DNA of 64,000 nucleotides from assembly GCF_030246865.1 (NCBI RefSeq), contig NZ_CP126738.1:1736001-1800000 (forward strand), written 5' to 3'. Below are positions 32,887 through 41,175 of this stretch, piece after piece. The stretch comes from Microbacterium sp. zg-B96 (lineage in GTDB: Bacteria > Actinomycetota > Actinomycetes > Actinomycetales > Microbacteriaceae). The notes beneath the pieces are model-generated. The model did no database searches, was not told the DNA's origin, and saw only the letters and a list, made by a program, of their open reading frames with translations. Both the position numbers and the translations under genes were made by a program. Within the stretch, counting starts at the first letter, position 1; each line of letters opens with the position of its first letter.

Positions 32887-35800
32887 CTACGCGCTCTGCC
32901 GATCGCGCACGCGCTGTCCGACGACGGCGGAGACGCCGTCCTGGCGCATCGAGACGCCGTACAGGGCGTCGGCGATCTCCATCGTGCGTTTCTGGTGCGT
33001 GATGACGATCAGCTGACTGGACTCGCGGAGTTGCTCGAACACTCCGAGCAGTCGGCCGAGGTTCGCGTCGTCCAGCGCGGCCTCCACCTCGTCGAGGATG
33101 TAGAACGGGCTCGGCCGGGCCTTGAAGATGGCCGTCAGCAGCGCCACCGCCGCGAGGGAGCGTTCACCGCCGGAGAGCAGCGAGAGGCGCTCGATCTTCT
33201 TTCCGGCCGGACGCACCATCACCTCGATGCCGGTGGTGAGCGGGCTGTCGGGATCGGTCAGCGAGATGCTGCCGGTGCCGCCGGGGAACAGGATCGGGAA
33301 CACCTCGCCGAAGGCGACGCGGGTGTCCTCGAATGCGGCGAGGAAGATCGTCTGCATGCGCTCGTCGAGTTCGTCGATGATCGTCATCAGGTCGGCGCGC
33401 GTGCGGGTGAGGTCGCTCAGCTGCTCCGTGAGGAACGCGTGCCGCTGCTCGAGCGCGGAGAACTCCTCCAGCGCGAGCGGATTCACCCGGCCCAGCTGAC
33501 CGAGCTTGCGTTCGGCCTCCTGCAGGCGCCGGCGCTGCGCCGCGCGATCGTAGGGCTCGGTACGCGGCTCGGTGTCGCCACCCTTCGAATCGGCGACCGG
33601 CACCGGCTGGTCAGGACCGTATTCCGAAACGAGAATACGCTCGTTGAGACCGAGCTCAGATGCCACCCGCTCGAGAAGACTCGTGACGTGCAGGCGCTTC
33701 TCGTGGATCTGCAGCTCCAACCCGTGCACGCTCTCGGTGAGCCCCGCGAGCCGCTCCCGCACCGTCGTCTCCTGGGCGCGCAGTTCCCTCAGCTCAGCGG
33801 TCACCGCGGTGCGCGCCGATTCGGCGGCGGCCAGTTCCACGCGCGCCTGAGACACGGACCGATCGACCGAGTCAAGCAGCGGCGGCAGCTGCGCGGCGAT
33901 GTCTGCGGCGACGGCGCGCTGGGCGCGGCGGATCACGGCGCGGCGGGCGGCTTCCTCTGCGGCGGCGCGTTCCCGCTCCCGCTGACGCTCGAGCTGCACG
34001 ACCTGCTGCTCGCCGGCTCGGATGCGTTCCTTAAGCGTCTCGACATCCAGCCGCGCGCGCATCTCGGCGTCGCGGGTGCGCTCGACAGCGGCGAGCATGC
34101 CCTCGCGGGCGGAGGCGTCGAGAATGGGTCGCGGCATCTGCTGCGCCCGCTCCAGCGCCTCGTCGGCGGCGCGCACGCGGGCCTCGGCGTCCGCGACGGC
34201 CGCTTGCGCCGGCCTCAGCCCTGCTTCCAGCCGTTCGCACTCGGCCATCGCGCCCTCGTGGCGCACCGTGGCACGGTTGACCTGCTCGGTGTGTGCGGCC
34301 AACGCCGCGTCGTGCGCGCGCAGCGTCTCCAGCGACGCCTTGGTCCGCTGGCGGGCACCGTCGAGGTGGGCCTGCGCGTCTGCCAGCGCATCGCGCAGCG
34401 AGTCGGCCACGACGACGATCTCCGTCAGCCGGTCGGCGGCGGCATCGCGCTCCGCCGCGAGTTCGAGGCGGGAGCGCCCACCGCCGCTGCCGGCGCGCAC
34501 CGTGTGTGCCGTGACGATCTCTCCCGCGCGGGTGACGACGGTCAGCCCGGGAGGAACCTGCCGCACGGCATCCAGATCGTCGACGATCATGACCGACGAC
34601 AGCAGGCCCAGCACGCCCGGCGGCGCGGTGACGACCGCGGTCGCCGCGATCGCGCCAGGCAGCGCGGTCGCGGGCGCCGTGGCATCCCCGGCGGCGATGG
34701 CGATGTCGACCGTGCCGAGGTCGGCGTCGCGCGCCACGCGCGCCAGCGCGTACGCCTCGTCCACCGAATCGACCAGCACGCCTTCGGCGAGCGGCCCCAG
34801 CACGGCGGCGATCGCCGCTTCGTAGCCGGCGGTCACCTTGACCGCGTCGCCGACCAGGCCCCGAATACCCGCGCCACCGCCGGCGATCAGTTCGGCGGCG
34901 GCGTTGCGCACATCGAGGGCCCGGCCCAGCGCCGCGGTCTGTGCCGTGAGCGCCTCGAGTTCCCGCTCGGCGGCGTGCAGCCGCTCCCGGATGCCGGCGA
35001 CGGTCGATTCCGCCTCGGTCGCGTCGCGCTGCGCCTTCTCGTAGAGTGCGGCGTATTCGGCGGAAGTGCCCTCCGGCACCAGCTCCGGGTCGACACTCGC
35101 CAGTGCCTCTTCCGCTTCCGCACGGCGCGCGAGGGCGGCATCCAGTGCCTTCTGCTGGCGTTCCAGCGCGGCGCGCACCGCGGATAGTCCGGAGTGCGCC
35201 GCGTCGGCGGCACCGCGCAGCTTGGTCAGGCGCATGTCGTGTTCGGACACCAGCGCGCTTTGTGCCGCGATGTCGGCGTCGAGGGCGTCCAGTTCTGCCC
35301 GGGACCGGATGACGTCCCTGGATGCCGCGGCTGCGGCGTCCTGCGCGGCGCCCAGTCCAGCGGCGATCTCGTCGATCTCGGCACGGGCATTGTCGATGGT
35401 GGTCTGCGAGACGGTGGTCTGTTCGAACAGCGGGGCGTCGTCGCCGGAGAGCAGCGACAGCCGCTGCCCGGTGAGGGTGTAGAGCCCGCGCAGCCGTTCC
35501 TGCACCTGCTCGAGGGCGAAGGTCGTGCGCCGCGTGCGGTCGACCGCCTCGGAGCGCTGCTCGGCTTCCAGCCGCTCGATCCGGGCGCGCACTTGCTCGG
35601 CCTGATCCTGGAGCACGAGACGTTCGGAGTGACGCTCCTGCTCGTTGCGCGCGTGGTCGGCCAGCTGCGCGCGCAGGCTCACCAGATCGTCGGCGAAAAG
35701 GCGCGCCTTGGCATCGCGGACGACGGCGGCGATCGTGGCGGCTTCGCGGGCGATCTCGGCCTGGCGCCCCAGCGGCTTCAGCTGCCGGCGCAACTCCCCG

Positions 35801-36384
35801 GCGAGGTCCGACAGCCGGGTGAGGTTCGCCTCCATCGCGGCGAGCTTGCGCAGGGTCTTCTCCTTGCGCCTGCGGTGCTTGAGGATGCCGGCGGCCTCCT
35901 CGACGAAACCGCGACGTTCCTCCGGCGACGCCTGCAGCACGCTGTCCAGCCGGCCCTGGCCGACGATCACGTGCATCTCGCGGCCCAGACCGGTATCGCT
36001 CAGCAGCTCCTGCACGTCCAGCAGCCGGCAGCTCTCACCGTTGATGGCGTACTCGCTGGCGCCGTTGCGGAACAGGGTGCGACTGATCGTCACTTCGCTG
36101 TACTCGATCGGCAGCGCACCGTCGCTGTTGTCGATGGTCAGTTGCACCTCGGCGCGTCCCAGCGGGCCGCGGGTGGCGGTGCCGGCGAAGATGACGTCCT
36201 CCATCTTGCCGCCGCGGAGCGTCTTGGCGCCCTGCTCCCCCATCACCCAGGCGAGCGCGTCGACGACATTGGACTTGCCTGATCCGTTGGGCCCGACGAT
36301 GCAGGTCACCCCCGGTTCCAGGGCGAACGTCGTCGGCTGCGCAAACGACTTGAACCCTTTGAGCGTCACGCTCTTCAGGTGCAT
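32887..36384 (-). CDS. smc: chromosome segregation protein SMC
   Basis: This 1165-residue protein has the N-terminal Walker A head (VGPNGSGKSNVVDALAWVMG), long coiled coils, a central hinge (about residues 500-640, with IRGLVGDAVKVTAGYEAAIA), a second coiled-coil arm and the C-terminal head with signature LSLLSGGERSLAAVALL and Walker B YILDEVEAALDDANL. It dimerises and, with ScpAB, compacts and segregates the chromosome. It sits upstream of ftsY. Confidence 0.97.
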   Translation of the reverse strand: MHLKSVTLKGFKSFAQPTTFALEPGVTCIVGPNGSGKSNVVDALAWVMGEQGAKTLRGGKMEDVIFAGTATRGPLGRAEVQLTIDNSDGALPIEYSEVTISRTLFRNGASEYAINGESCRLLDVQELLSDTGLGREMHVIVGQGRLDSVLQASPEERRGFVEEAAGILKHRRRKEKTLRKLAAMEANLTRLSDLAGELRRQLKPLGRQAEIAREAATIAAVVRDAKARLFADDLVSLRAQLADHARNEQERHSERLVLQDQAEQVRARIERLEAEQRSEAVDRTRRTTFALEQVQERLRGLYTLTGQRLSLLSGDDAPLFEQTTVSQTTIDNARAEIDEIAAGLGAAQDAAAAASRDVIRSRAELDALDADIAAQSALVSEHDMRLTKLRGAADAAHSGLSAVRAALERQQKALDAALARRAEAEEALASVDPELVPEGTSAEYAALYEKAQRDATEAESTVAGIRERLHAAERELEALTAQTAALGRALDVRNAAAELIAGGGAGIRGLVGDAVKVTAGYEAAIAAVLGPLAEGVLVDSVDEAYALARVARDADLGTVDIAIAAGDATAPATALPGAIAATAVVTAPPGVLGLLSSVMIVDDLDAVRQVPPGLTVVTRAGEIVTAHTVRAGSGGGRSRLELAAERDAAADRLTEIVVVADSLRDALADAQAHLDGARQRTKASLETLRAHDAALAAHTEQVNRATVRHEGAMAECERLEAGLRPAQAAVADAEARVRAADEALERAQQMPRPILDASAREGMLAAVERTRDAEMRARLDVETLKERIRAGEQQVVQLERQRERERAAAEEAARRAVIRRAQRAVAADIAAQLPPLLDSVDRSVSQARVELAAAESARTAVTAELRELRAQETTVRERLAGLTESVHGLELQIHEKRLHVTSLLERVASELGLNERILVSEYGPDQPVPVADSKGGDTEPRTEPYDRAAQRRRLQEAERKLGQLGRVNPLALEEFSALEQRHAFLTEQLSDLTRTRADLMTIIDELDERMQTIFLAAFEDTRVAFGEVFPILFPGGTGSISLTDPDSPLTTGIEVMVRPAGKKIERLSLLSGGERSLAAVALLTAIFKARPSPFYILDEVEAALDDANLGRLLGVFEQLRESSQLIVITHQKRTMEIADALYGVSMRQDGVSAVVGQRVRDRQSA

Positions 36385-36499
36385 GGGCAGTCCTCCGTCA
36401 GCGGTTACCGCACCACGCTACCGGCATGTCACTTGACGGGATGTGCGCCACGCGCTAGCGTCGGCTCTCGCATCCGAAGTCGAGAAAGGAGGTCCCCCG

Positions 36500-36610
36500 A
36501 TGATTCGTATCAACACCACCGAGGTCGCGTATCCAGTACGCCCGTCTCGTGTTGCGGGGACCGTCTCCTTTGGAATGCTCCAGAGCGTCCTCGCCCACGA
36601 AGCCGGCTGA
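36500..36610 (+). CDS. 36-residue leader ORF ahead of the double-GNAT gene
   Basis: A strong ribosome site (AAAGGAGG, then TCCCCCG) precedes an ATG for MIRINTTEVAYPVRPSRVAG followed by TVSFGMLQSVLAHEAG and TGA. No family is recognised. It is followed by a very GC-rich region with several self-complementary segments (near 36631-36645, 36710-36775 and 37055-37091) before the next gene. A regulatory leader peptide, a small secreted or modified peptide, and a short metabolic accessory protein are all possible. The excellent ribosome site argues it is translated. Confidence 0.55.
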   Translation: MIRINTTEVAYPVRPSRVAGTVSFGMLQSVLAHEAG

Positions 36611-36797
36611 GCCGCACCGCGTAGGAGAACTCTGCCCCTCCCGGGGCATGATCGCTCCCCGCCGCCTCGTCTGAGGCAGCTGCTCGCGCTCCGCCGCCCC
36701 TCCGCGCCGTGCCCCATCACGGCTCCCCCGCTCCGTGCTGCGGCACGGCATCCCGCCGCCCTCGGCGGCATCCATCTCTGTCTGAAAGAGAAAGATC
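36611..36797 (+). other. GC-rich hairpin leader region
   Basis: Several short perfect inverted repeats lie in tandem, including gcccc-tccc-ggggc, ccgtgc-tgcg-gcacgg and gccgccctcggcggc, with a tiny ATG frame (MIAPRRLV, then stop) at the first. No longer gene is seen. The region separates the 36-residue ORF from the next gene, and its spacing suggests cis-acting RNA rather than coding sequence. Confidence 0.45.
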
Positions 36798-37049
36798 ATG
36801 CGAACCAACACTGCGCCGCAGCGCTCATCGGGCGTGCCCGATACGTTGCAGCTGGCTGGACGGACGCCTCGGACGTCGTTCGTCGACCGCGTCGCCATGC
36901 GCGTCGCGCTCGCGCTGCTCCTGTGGAGCACGCGGCCCCAACTCAGTGCCGACGAAGCCGAAGCCGCGCTGGCGCGGCGTGCGGCCGACGACCGCCGCGA
37001 ACGCGAGGCGGCCTGGCTGTGGCTGGCCCTGGGCACCCGACCGCTGTGA
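36798..37049 (+). CDS. small actinobacterial protein, unknown
   Basis: This 83-residue protein has a basic N-terminus and one hydrophobic segment (DRVAMRVALALLLWSTRPQL) followed by a charged helix (AEAALARRAADDRREREAAW). Similar small one-helix proteins are common in Microbacteriaceae without assigned function. It lies between the leader ORF and the GNAT gene, with a perfect 11-bp inverted repeat (ggtggtgtccg / cggacaccacc, 37055-37091) right after it. Confidence 0.6.
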   Translation: MRTNTAPQRSSGVPDTLQLAGRTPRTSFVDRVAMRVALALLLWSTRPQLSADEAEAALARRAADDRREREAAWLWLALGTRPL

Positions 37050-37054
37050 ACCCC

Positions 37055-37091
37055 GGTGGTGTCCGGAGCACTCAACGCTGCGGACACCACC
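37055..37091 (+). terminator. hairpin between the small ORF and the GNAT gene (terminator or attenuator-like)
   Basis: Perfect 11-bp arms with a 15-base loop end 20 bp before the GNAT start. No T run follows, so attenuation or mRNA processing is as likely as termination. Confidence 0.4.
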
Positions 37092-37111
37092 TCCCTAACG
37101 AAAGAACCACC

Positions 37112-38197
37112 ATGACCTCCACCGCACTCGACGTCGAGTTCCGCCCCCTCATCGCGCCCGGCACGGGCGACCCGCCCGACGAAGGCGACTTCGCCGAAAT
37201 GGTCCGCGTGCGCAACACCGTGTACCGCGAAGTCTCCGGTCACGACGACGAATCCATCACCCCGGCCGAGCTGCGCCCCCACTACGACCCCGACCCAGAT
37301 CAGATCCGCTACGTCTGGCTCGCTGTCGTCGACGGTGAGGTCGTCGGCCGGATCGGCGTGGACATCCCCCTCGCGAAGGGATCGCGAAGCGCGTTCTGGC
37401 TCATCGAACTCCTCCGCGAGGTGTGGGGGCGCGGAATCGGTACCGCCGCCTACGCACTCGTCGAGGACACCGCACGCACGCACGGGCGTACGGTCTTGCA
37501 GTCTTGGGCCATGAACCCTGCCGCGGATGGGCCGATGCTGGCCCCGCCGACGGGGTTCGGCAGCATTCCGCACGACAACATCACGCGCTTCTACCTGCGC
37601 CACGGCTACACGCTGGAGCAGGTGGATCGCAGCAGCATCCTGGATCTGACCGCATCCTTCGACGGGATCGAGCGACTGCTGGCGCAGGCGAAGGATGCCG
37701 CGTCGGGGTACCGGGTGGTGCAGTGGCACGCCCCCACTCCCGCGGAGTATCGCGAGGGCTACGCCTGGATGAAGTCGCGCATGTCGACCGACGCGCCGGC
37801 CGCGGCACTCGAGTTCGACGAGGAGGCGTGGGATGCCGACCGCGTCGCCCGCCACGACGCGAAGTACACAGCCGCCGGGCGCACGATGCTCGTCACCGCG
37901 GCACAGCACATCGCCACCGGCGAGCTGTGCGCGTTCAACGAGCTCGTCATCGGCCCGGACCACAGCCTGGCCACACAGCAGGAGGACACACTGGTGCTGA
38001 AGGAGCATCGCGGGCATCGCCTCGGCACGCTCGTCAAGTGCGCCGGCCTGATGACGTGGCGCGAGCTCATGCCGGACTCGCCGCGCGTGCTGACCTACAA
38101 CGCCGAGGAGAATCGCCCGATGCTGGACATCAACGAGGGGATGGGGTTCGTCCCGGTCGCCTACGAGGGCGGCTGGAAGAAGGTGCTCTCGGCCTGA
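37112..38197 (+). CDS. double-domain GNAT N-acetyltransferase
   Basis: This 361-residue protein carries two GNAT folds. The first (about 20-180) has VVGRIGVDIPLAKGSRSAFW and a QxxGxG-like VWGRGIGTAAYALVEDTART loop. The second (about 200-361) has the acetyl-CoA loop EHRGHRLGTLVKCAGLMTW and ends with ENRPMLDINEGMGFVPVAYE, typical of tandem-GNAT enzymes. The substrate is not evident; relatives acetylate small amines or antibiotics. The unusual structured leader with a 36-codon ORF suggests regulated expression. Confidence 0.82.
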   Translation: MTSTALDVEFRPLIAPGTGDPPDEGDFAEMVRVRNTVYREVSGHDDESITPAELRPHYDPDPDQIRYVWLAVVDGEVVGRIGVDIPLAKGSRSAFWLIELLREVWGRGIGTAAYALVEDTARTHGRTVLQSWAMNPAADGPMLAPPTGFGSIPHDNITRFYLRHGYTLEQVDRSSILDLTASFDGIERLLAQAKDAASGYRVVQWHAPTPAEYREGYAWMKSRMSTDAPAAALEFDEEAWDADRVARHDAKYTAAGRTMLVTAAQHIATGELCAFNELVIGPDHSLATQQEDTLVLKEHRGHRLGTLVKCAGLMTWRELMPDSPRVLTYNAEENRPMLDINEGMGFVPVAYEGGWKKVLSA

Positions 38198-38216
38198 TGG
38201 CCCGGGGCCGGCGTGC

Positions 38217-39122
38217 TCAGCGCGGCGGCCTCGGTGCCTTCTGGCAGCGGGGGCAGAAGTGGCTGGACCGGTTCGTGAACGACACCCGCACGATCGGTGC
38301 CCCGCACCTGGGACACGGCTGACCGGTGCGGCCGTACGCGTTCAGCGAGTGGGCGAAATAGCCGGCCTGCCCGTTGACGTTGACGTACTGGGCGTCGAAG
38401 CTCGTGCCGCCCTCGGCCAGCGCCTTCTCGAGGACCGCGCGGATCTCGGCGAGCAGCTTTCGCGCGGCACGGCTCGACAGCGCCGCAGCCGGAGTCTCGG
38501 GATGGATGCGCGAGGCCCACAGGGCTTCATCGGCGTAGATGTTGCCGACGCCGCTGAGCACGGTCTGATCCAGCAGTACCCGCTTGATCGCGGAGGCCTT
38601 GCGGCTCAGCGCAGCGCGGAAGAGATCGTCGCGGAACGCCGGATCCAGCGGATCGCGGGCGATGTGAGACACCTGGGTCGGCGCCGTCGCGGCATCCGTC
38701 CCCCACCCGCCGGCGGCGCCGTCGGGTGTCGGCACGAGCGTGTCCAGTGCCAGCGAGCCGAACGTGCGCTGGTCGGCGAAGACGACGGCGAGCTCGCCGT
38801 GCTCGGGATGATCGATGTCCAGACGTACGCGCTCGTGGCGTTCGGCCGGAGCAGCCGGGGGTCGCAGCAGCATCTGTCCGCTCATGCCGAGGTGGGCGAC
38901 GACGGCGTGATCGCCGCCGTCCAGCGGCAGCCAGAGGAACTTGCCGCGGCGTGCGGCGCCGGTGACGCGGCGGCCGGTGAGCGCGGTCTCGAACGAGCGG
39001 GCGTCGCCGTCGTGACGGGTCAGCGCTCGCTCATCCCATACCGTGACGCCGGCAACGCGGGAGCCGGTGACCGCGGGCGCCAACCCCGCGCGGACCACTT
39101 CGACTTCGGGAAGCTCAGGCAC
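38217..39122 (-). CDS. mutM: formamidopyrimidine-DNA glycosylase
   Basis: This 301-residue repair enzyme excises 8-oxoguanine. It has the N-terminal catalytic PELPEVEVVR (after the GTG start at 39122), the helix-two-turn-helix LLDQTVLSGVGNIYADEALW, and the C-terminal zinc finger CPRCGAPIVRVSFTNRSSHF with CPRC. The start overlaps the rnc stop by 8 bp, so rnc-mutM are cotranscribed. Confidence 0.96.
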   Translation of the reverse strand: MPELPEVEVVRAGLAPAVTGSRVAGVTVWDERALTRHDGDARSFETALTGRRVTGAARRGKFLWLPLDGGDHAVVAHLGMSGQMLLRPPAAPAERHERVRLDIDHPEHGELAVVFADQRTFGSLALDTLVPTPDGAAGGWGTDAATAPTQVSHIARDPLDPAFRDDLFRAALSRKASAIKRVLLDQTVLSGVGNIYADEALWASRIHPETPAAALSSRAARKLLAEIRAVLEKALAEGGTSFDAQYVNVNGQAGYFAHSLNAYGRTGQPCPRCGAPIVRVSFTNRSSHFCPRCQKAPRPPR

Positions 39123-39807
39123 GCGTACTGAGTTCGCGCCACGCGCTGAGCGCGGCCGCCATCTCGGCCTGCTTCTTGCTCGTGCCAGAACCGGCGGCCG
39201 TGAAGTCACCGACGGTCACGTATGCCGTGAACACCCGGTCGTGATCGGGCCCGGCCGCTTCGATGGCGTACACCGGGGGGCCGAACGCGTTGCGCGCCGC
39301 AAGCTCCTGCAGGCTCGTCTTGGGGTCCATCGCGGCGCCGTACCGGTCGGGGTCCTGCAGCAGCGGCTCGACCAGGCGCAGCACCAGGCCCGTCGCGGCA
39401 TCCGGACCGGCCGAAATGTACGTCGCTCCGATCACCGCTTCCATGGTGTCGGCGAGGATCGAGTCCTTGTCTCGTCCGCCGGTCTGCTGCTCACCGCGTC
39501 CGAGAAGCAGGTGATCACCCAGCCCGATGCCGCGTGCGACCTCGGCAAGAGCCACCGTCGACACGACGCTCGCCCGGCGCTTGGCCAGCTCGCCTTCGTC
39601 CAGATCGGGGTGCGCCGTGAACAGTCGCACGGTCACCGCCTGGCCCAGCACCGAGTCGCCGAGGAATTCGAGGCGCTCGTTGTGGGGGATGCCACCGGCC
39701 TCATACGCGAAGGATCGATGCGTCAGGGCGAGCGACAGAAGCTCGGGGTCGATGTCGACCCCGAGCTTGTCCACCAGCGCTGCGCGCTGGTGGGAGACGT
39801 CTGTCAC
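39115..39807 (-). CDS. rnc: ribonuclease III
   Basis: This 230-residue double-strand RNA nuclease has the signature NERLEFLGDSVLGQAVTVRL, a second catalytic segment ILADTMEAVIGATYISAG and a C-terminal dsRNA-binding domain ending SGTSKKQAEMAAALSAWREL. It processes rRNA precursors. It lies in the coaD-DUF177-rpmF-rnc-mutM run, all on the minus strand. Confidence 0.96.
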   Translation of the reverse strand: MTDVSHQRAALVDKLGVDIDPELLSLALTHRSFAYEAGGIPHNERLEFLGDSVLGQAVTVRLFTAHPDLDEGELAKRRASVVSTVALAEVARGIGLGDHLLLGRGEQQTGGRDKDSILADTMEAVIGATYISAGPDAATGLVLRLVEPLLQDPDRYGAAMDPKTSLQELAARNAFGPPVYAIEAAGPDHDRVFTAYVTVGDFTAAGSGTSKKQAEMAAALSAWRELSTRA

Positions 39808-39826
39808 GCCGTCCGCCGATCGCGGA

Positions 39827-40036
39827 TCAGACGTCAGCGACCTTGCGGCCCTTGTACTCCAGGAACAGTTCAGTACCCTGCGAGTCCGTGACGACCTTGG
39901 CCTGGTGCGGACGGCTGTAGACGACCGCGCCGTTTTCGATGGTCTTCACCAGCGCGATGGGCGCCGCCTTCCACTGCGCGCGGCGCGAGCGGGTGTTGGA
40001 ACGCGAAACCTTGCGCTTCGGGGGGTTGCCTGCCAT
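39827..40036 (-). CDS. rpmF: 50S ribosomal protein L32
   Basis: At 69 residues it begins MAGNPPKRKVSRSNTRSRRA and is basic, as for L32 proteins lacking the cysteine pair. It is preceded directly by the DUF177 gene; their overlap region supplies the ribosome site AGAGAG. The pairing rpmF after DUF177 is conserved. Confidence 0.95.
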   Translation of the reverse strand: MAGNPPKRKVSRSNTRSRRAQWKAAPIALVKTIENGAVVYSRPHQAKVVTDSQGTELFLEYKGRKVADV

Positions 40037-40038
40037 GG

Positions 40039-40605
40039 CTAGCTCTCTTCTGTGGTCTCGTCGCGGCGATCAGCCACCGCGTCGTTGGTAAAGGTCTTCA
40101 GGGTCGCCCAGCGCGGATCTACGGATTCGCGGGGCTCTTGCGCCGCTTCCTCGGTCAGCCTCTCGCCCGTGATCGGGTCAAGCCCCGGGCAGTCCGGCTG
40201 ACACACCGGCTGGAACGGAAGCGCAAGGACGATGGTGTCCCTGACAAGTGGCCCCGTGTCGACATAGTCGTTCTGGAGTTCGAAGTCAGTCGCTTCCTCC
40301 CCAGGATAACCGAAGAGTTCCTGAAACTCGACTTCGACGGGCTGGGCGATGTCGATGAGGCAGCGCCCGCAGATGCCGCGGTAGACCGCGGATGCCTCGC
40401 CGGTGACCAGGATTCCCTCGTGGACCGACTCGAGGCGTACGTCCAGCCGCACCGGCTCACCCTGCGCCACCGAGACCAGTCCTTCACCCCAGCGCTGCGG
40501 GGCGGGAGCGTCGACGACGAACTCGCGCATCTCGCCTGGGCGGTTGACGATGTCGCGCGCGGGAAACACGAAGGGACCGCTGACATGCATTCTCACCACG
40601 GTCAT
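40039..40605 (-). CDS. DUF177 (YceD) family protein
   Basis: This 188-residue protein has the conserved core VYRGICGRCLIDIAQPVEVE, then FQELFGYPGEEATD and CQPDCPGLDPITGERLTEE, with two cysteine pairs typical of the family. DUF177 proteins are linked to ribosome or 23S rRNA maturation and nearly always precede rpmF. The ATG at 40605 has CAGGTAG upstream; a later ATG at 40590 is possible. Confidence 0.9.
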   Translation of the reverse strand: MTVVRMHVSGPFVFPARDIVNRPGEMREFVVDAPAPQRWGEGLVSVAQGEPVRLDVRLESVHEGILVTGEASAVYRGICGRCLIDIAQPVEVEFQELFGYPGEEATDFELQNDYVDTGPLVRDTIVLALPFQPVCQPDCPGLDPITGERLTEEAAQEPRESVDPRWATLKTFTNDAVADRRDETTEES

Positions 40606-40635
40606 CAATGCTACCTGGGCGCGAGCGCTCCCGGA

Positions 40636-41133
40636 TCAGATGTGGCGCGCGCCGGTGTCGAGGAAGCGGGCGACCGGGGCCGGAACGAAGGGCGAAACGT
40701 CGCCGCCGAGCGAGGCGACCTGGCGCACCAGCGAGCTGGATACCAGCGCATGGGCGGGATCGGGCAGCAGGAACACGGTCTCGACGTGCGCGAGGTGCCG
40801 GTTGACGATCGCCATCGGCGTTTCGTAGGCCACGTCGACCTGCGAGCGGATGCCTTTGACGAGCACGCCCGCGCCCACATCGGTGGCGTAGTCAACGAGC
40901 AGCCCCATGCTCCAGGAGGCGACGATGACGTCGCCGGCGATCTCGTTCTCCGCGATCGACTGCTCCAGCAGGGTCAACCGCTGGGCGATCGGGAGCATCG
41001 CCTCCTTGCCCGGGTTGTGTACGACCAGCACGTGGAGCTGGTCGTACAGCGCCGCGGCGCGCCGGATGACATCGAGGTGTCCGAGCGTCGGCGGGTCGAA
41101 GGAACCGGGAACAACGGCGATCCGAGGGTTCAT
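40636..41133 (-). CDS. coaD: pantetheine-phosphate adenylyltransferase
   Basis: This 165-residue enzyme of coenzyme A synthesis has the N-terminal [18 protein letters not shown] (TxGH nucleotide motif) and the C-terminal [11 protein letters not shown] region. ATG 41133 is used; the 13 codons upstream do not fit. It follows recG in the same direction with a short gap. Confidence 0.96.
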   Translation of the reverse strand: MNPRIAVVPGSFDPPTLGHLDVIRRAAALYDQLHVLVVHNPGKEAMLPIAQRLTLLEQSIAENEIAGDVIVASWSMGLLVDYATDVGAGVLVKGIRSQVDVAYETPMAIVNRHLAHVETVFLLPDPAHALVSSSLVRQVASLGGDVSPFVPAPVARFLDTGARHI

Positions 41134-41175
41134 GACCCCAGCGTATAGCCGCCGACACCAGCTCCCTGACACCGG

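Noticed and set aside
32023..35187. 1054-codon plus-strand frame
   Set aside because: Antisense to ftsY and smc. No recognisable domain; high-GC wobble bias explains the absence of stops.
36500..36610. RiPP or lasso peptide cluster
   Set aside because: No cyclase, radical-SAM, protease or transporter gene lies nearby; the downstream enzyme is a GNAT, so a peptide natural product is not claimed.
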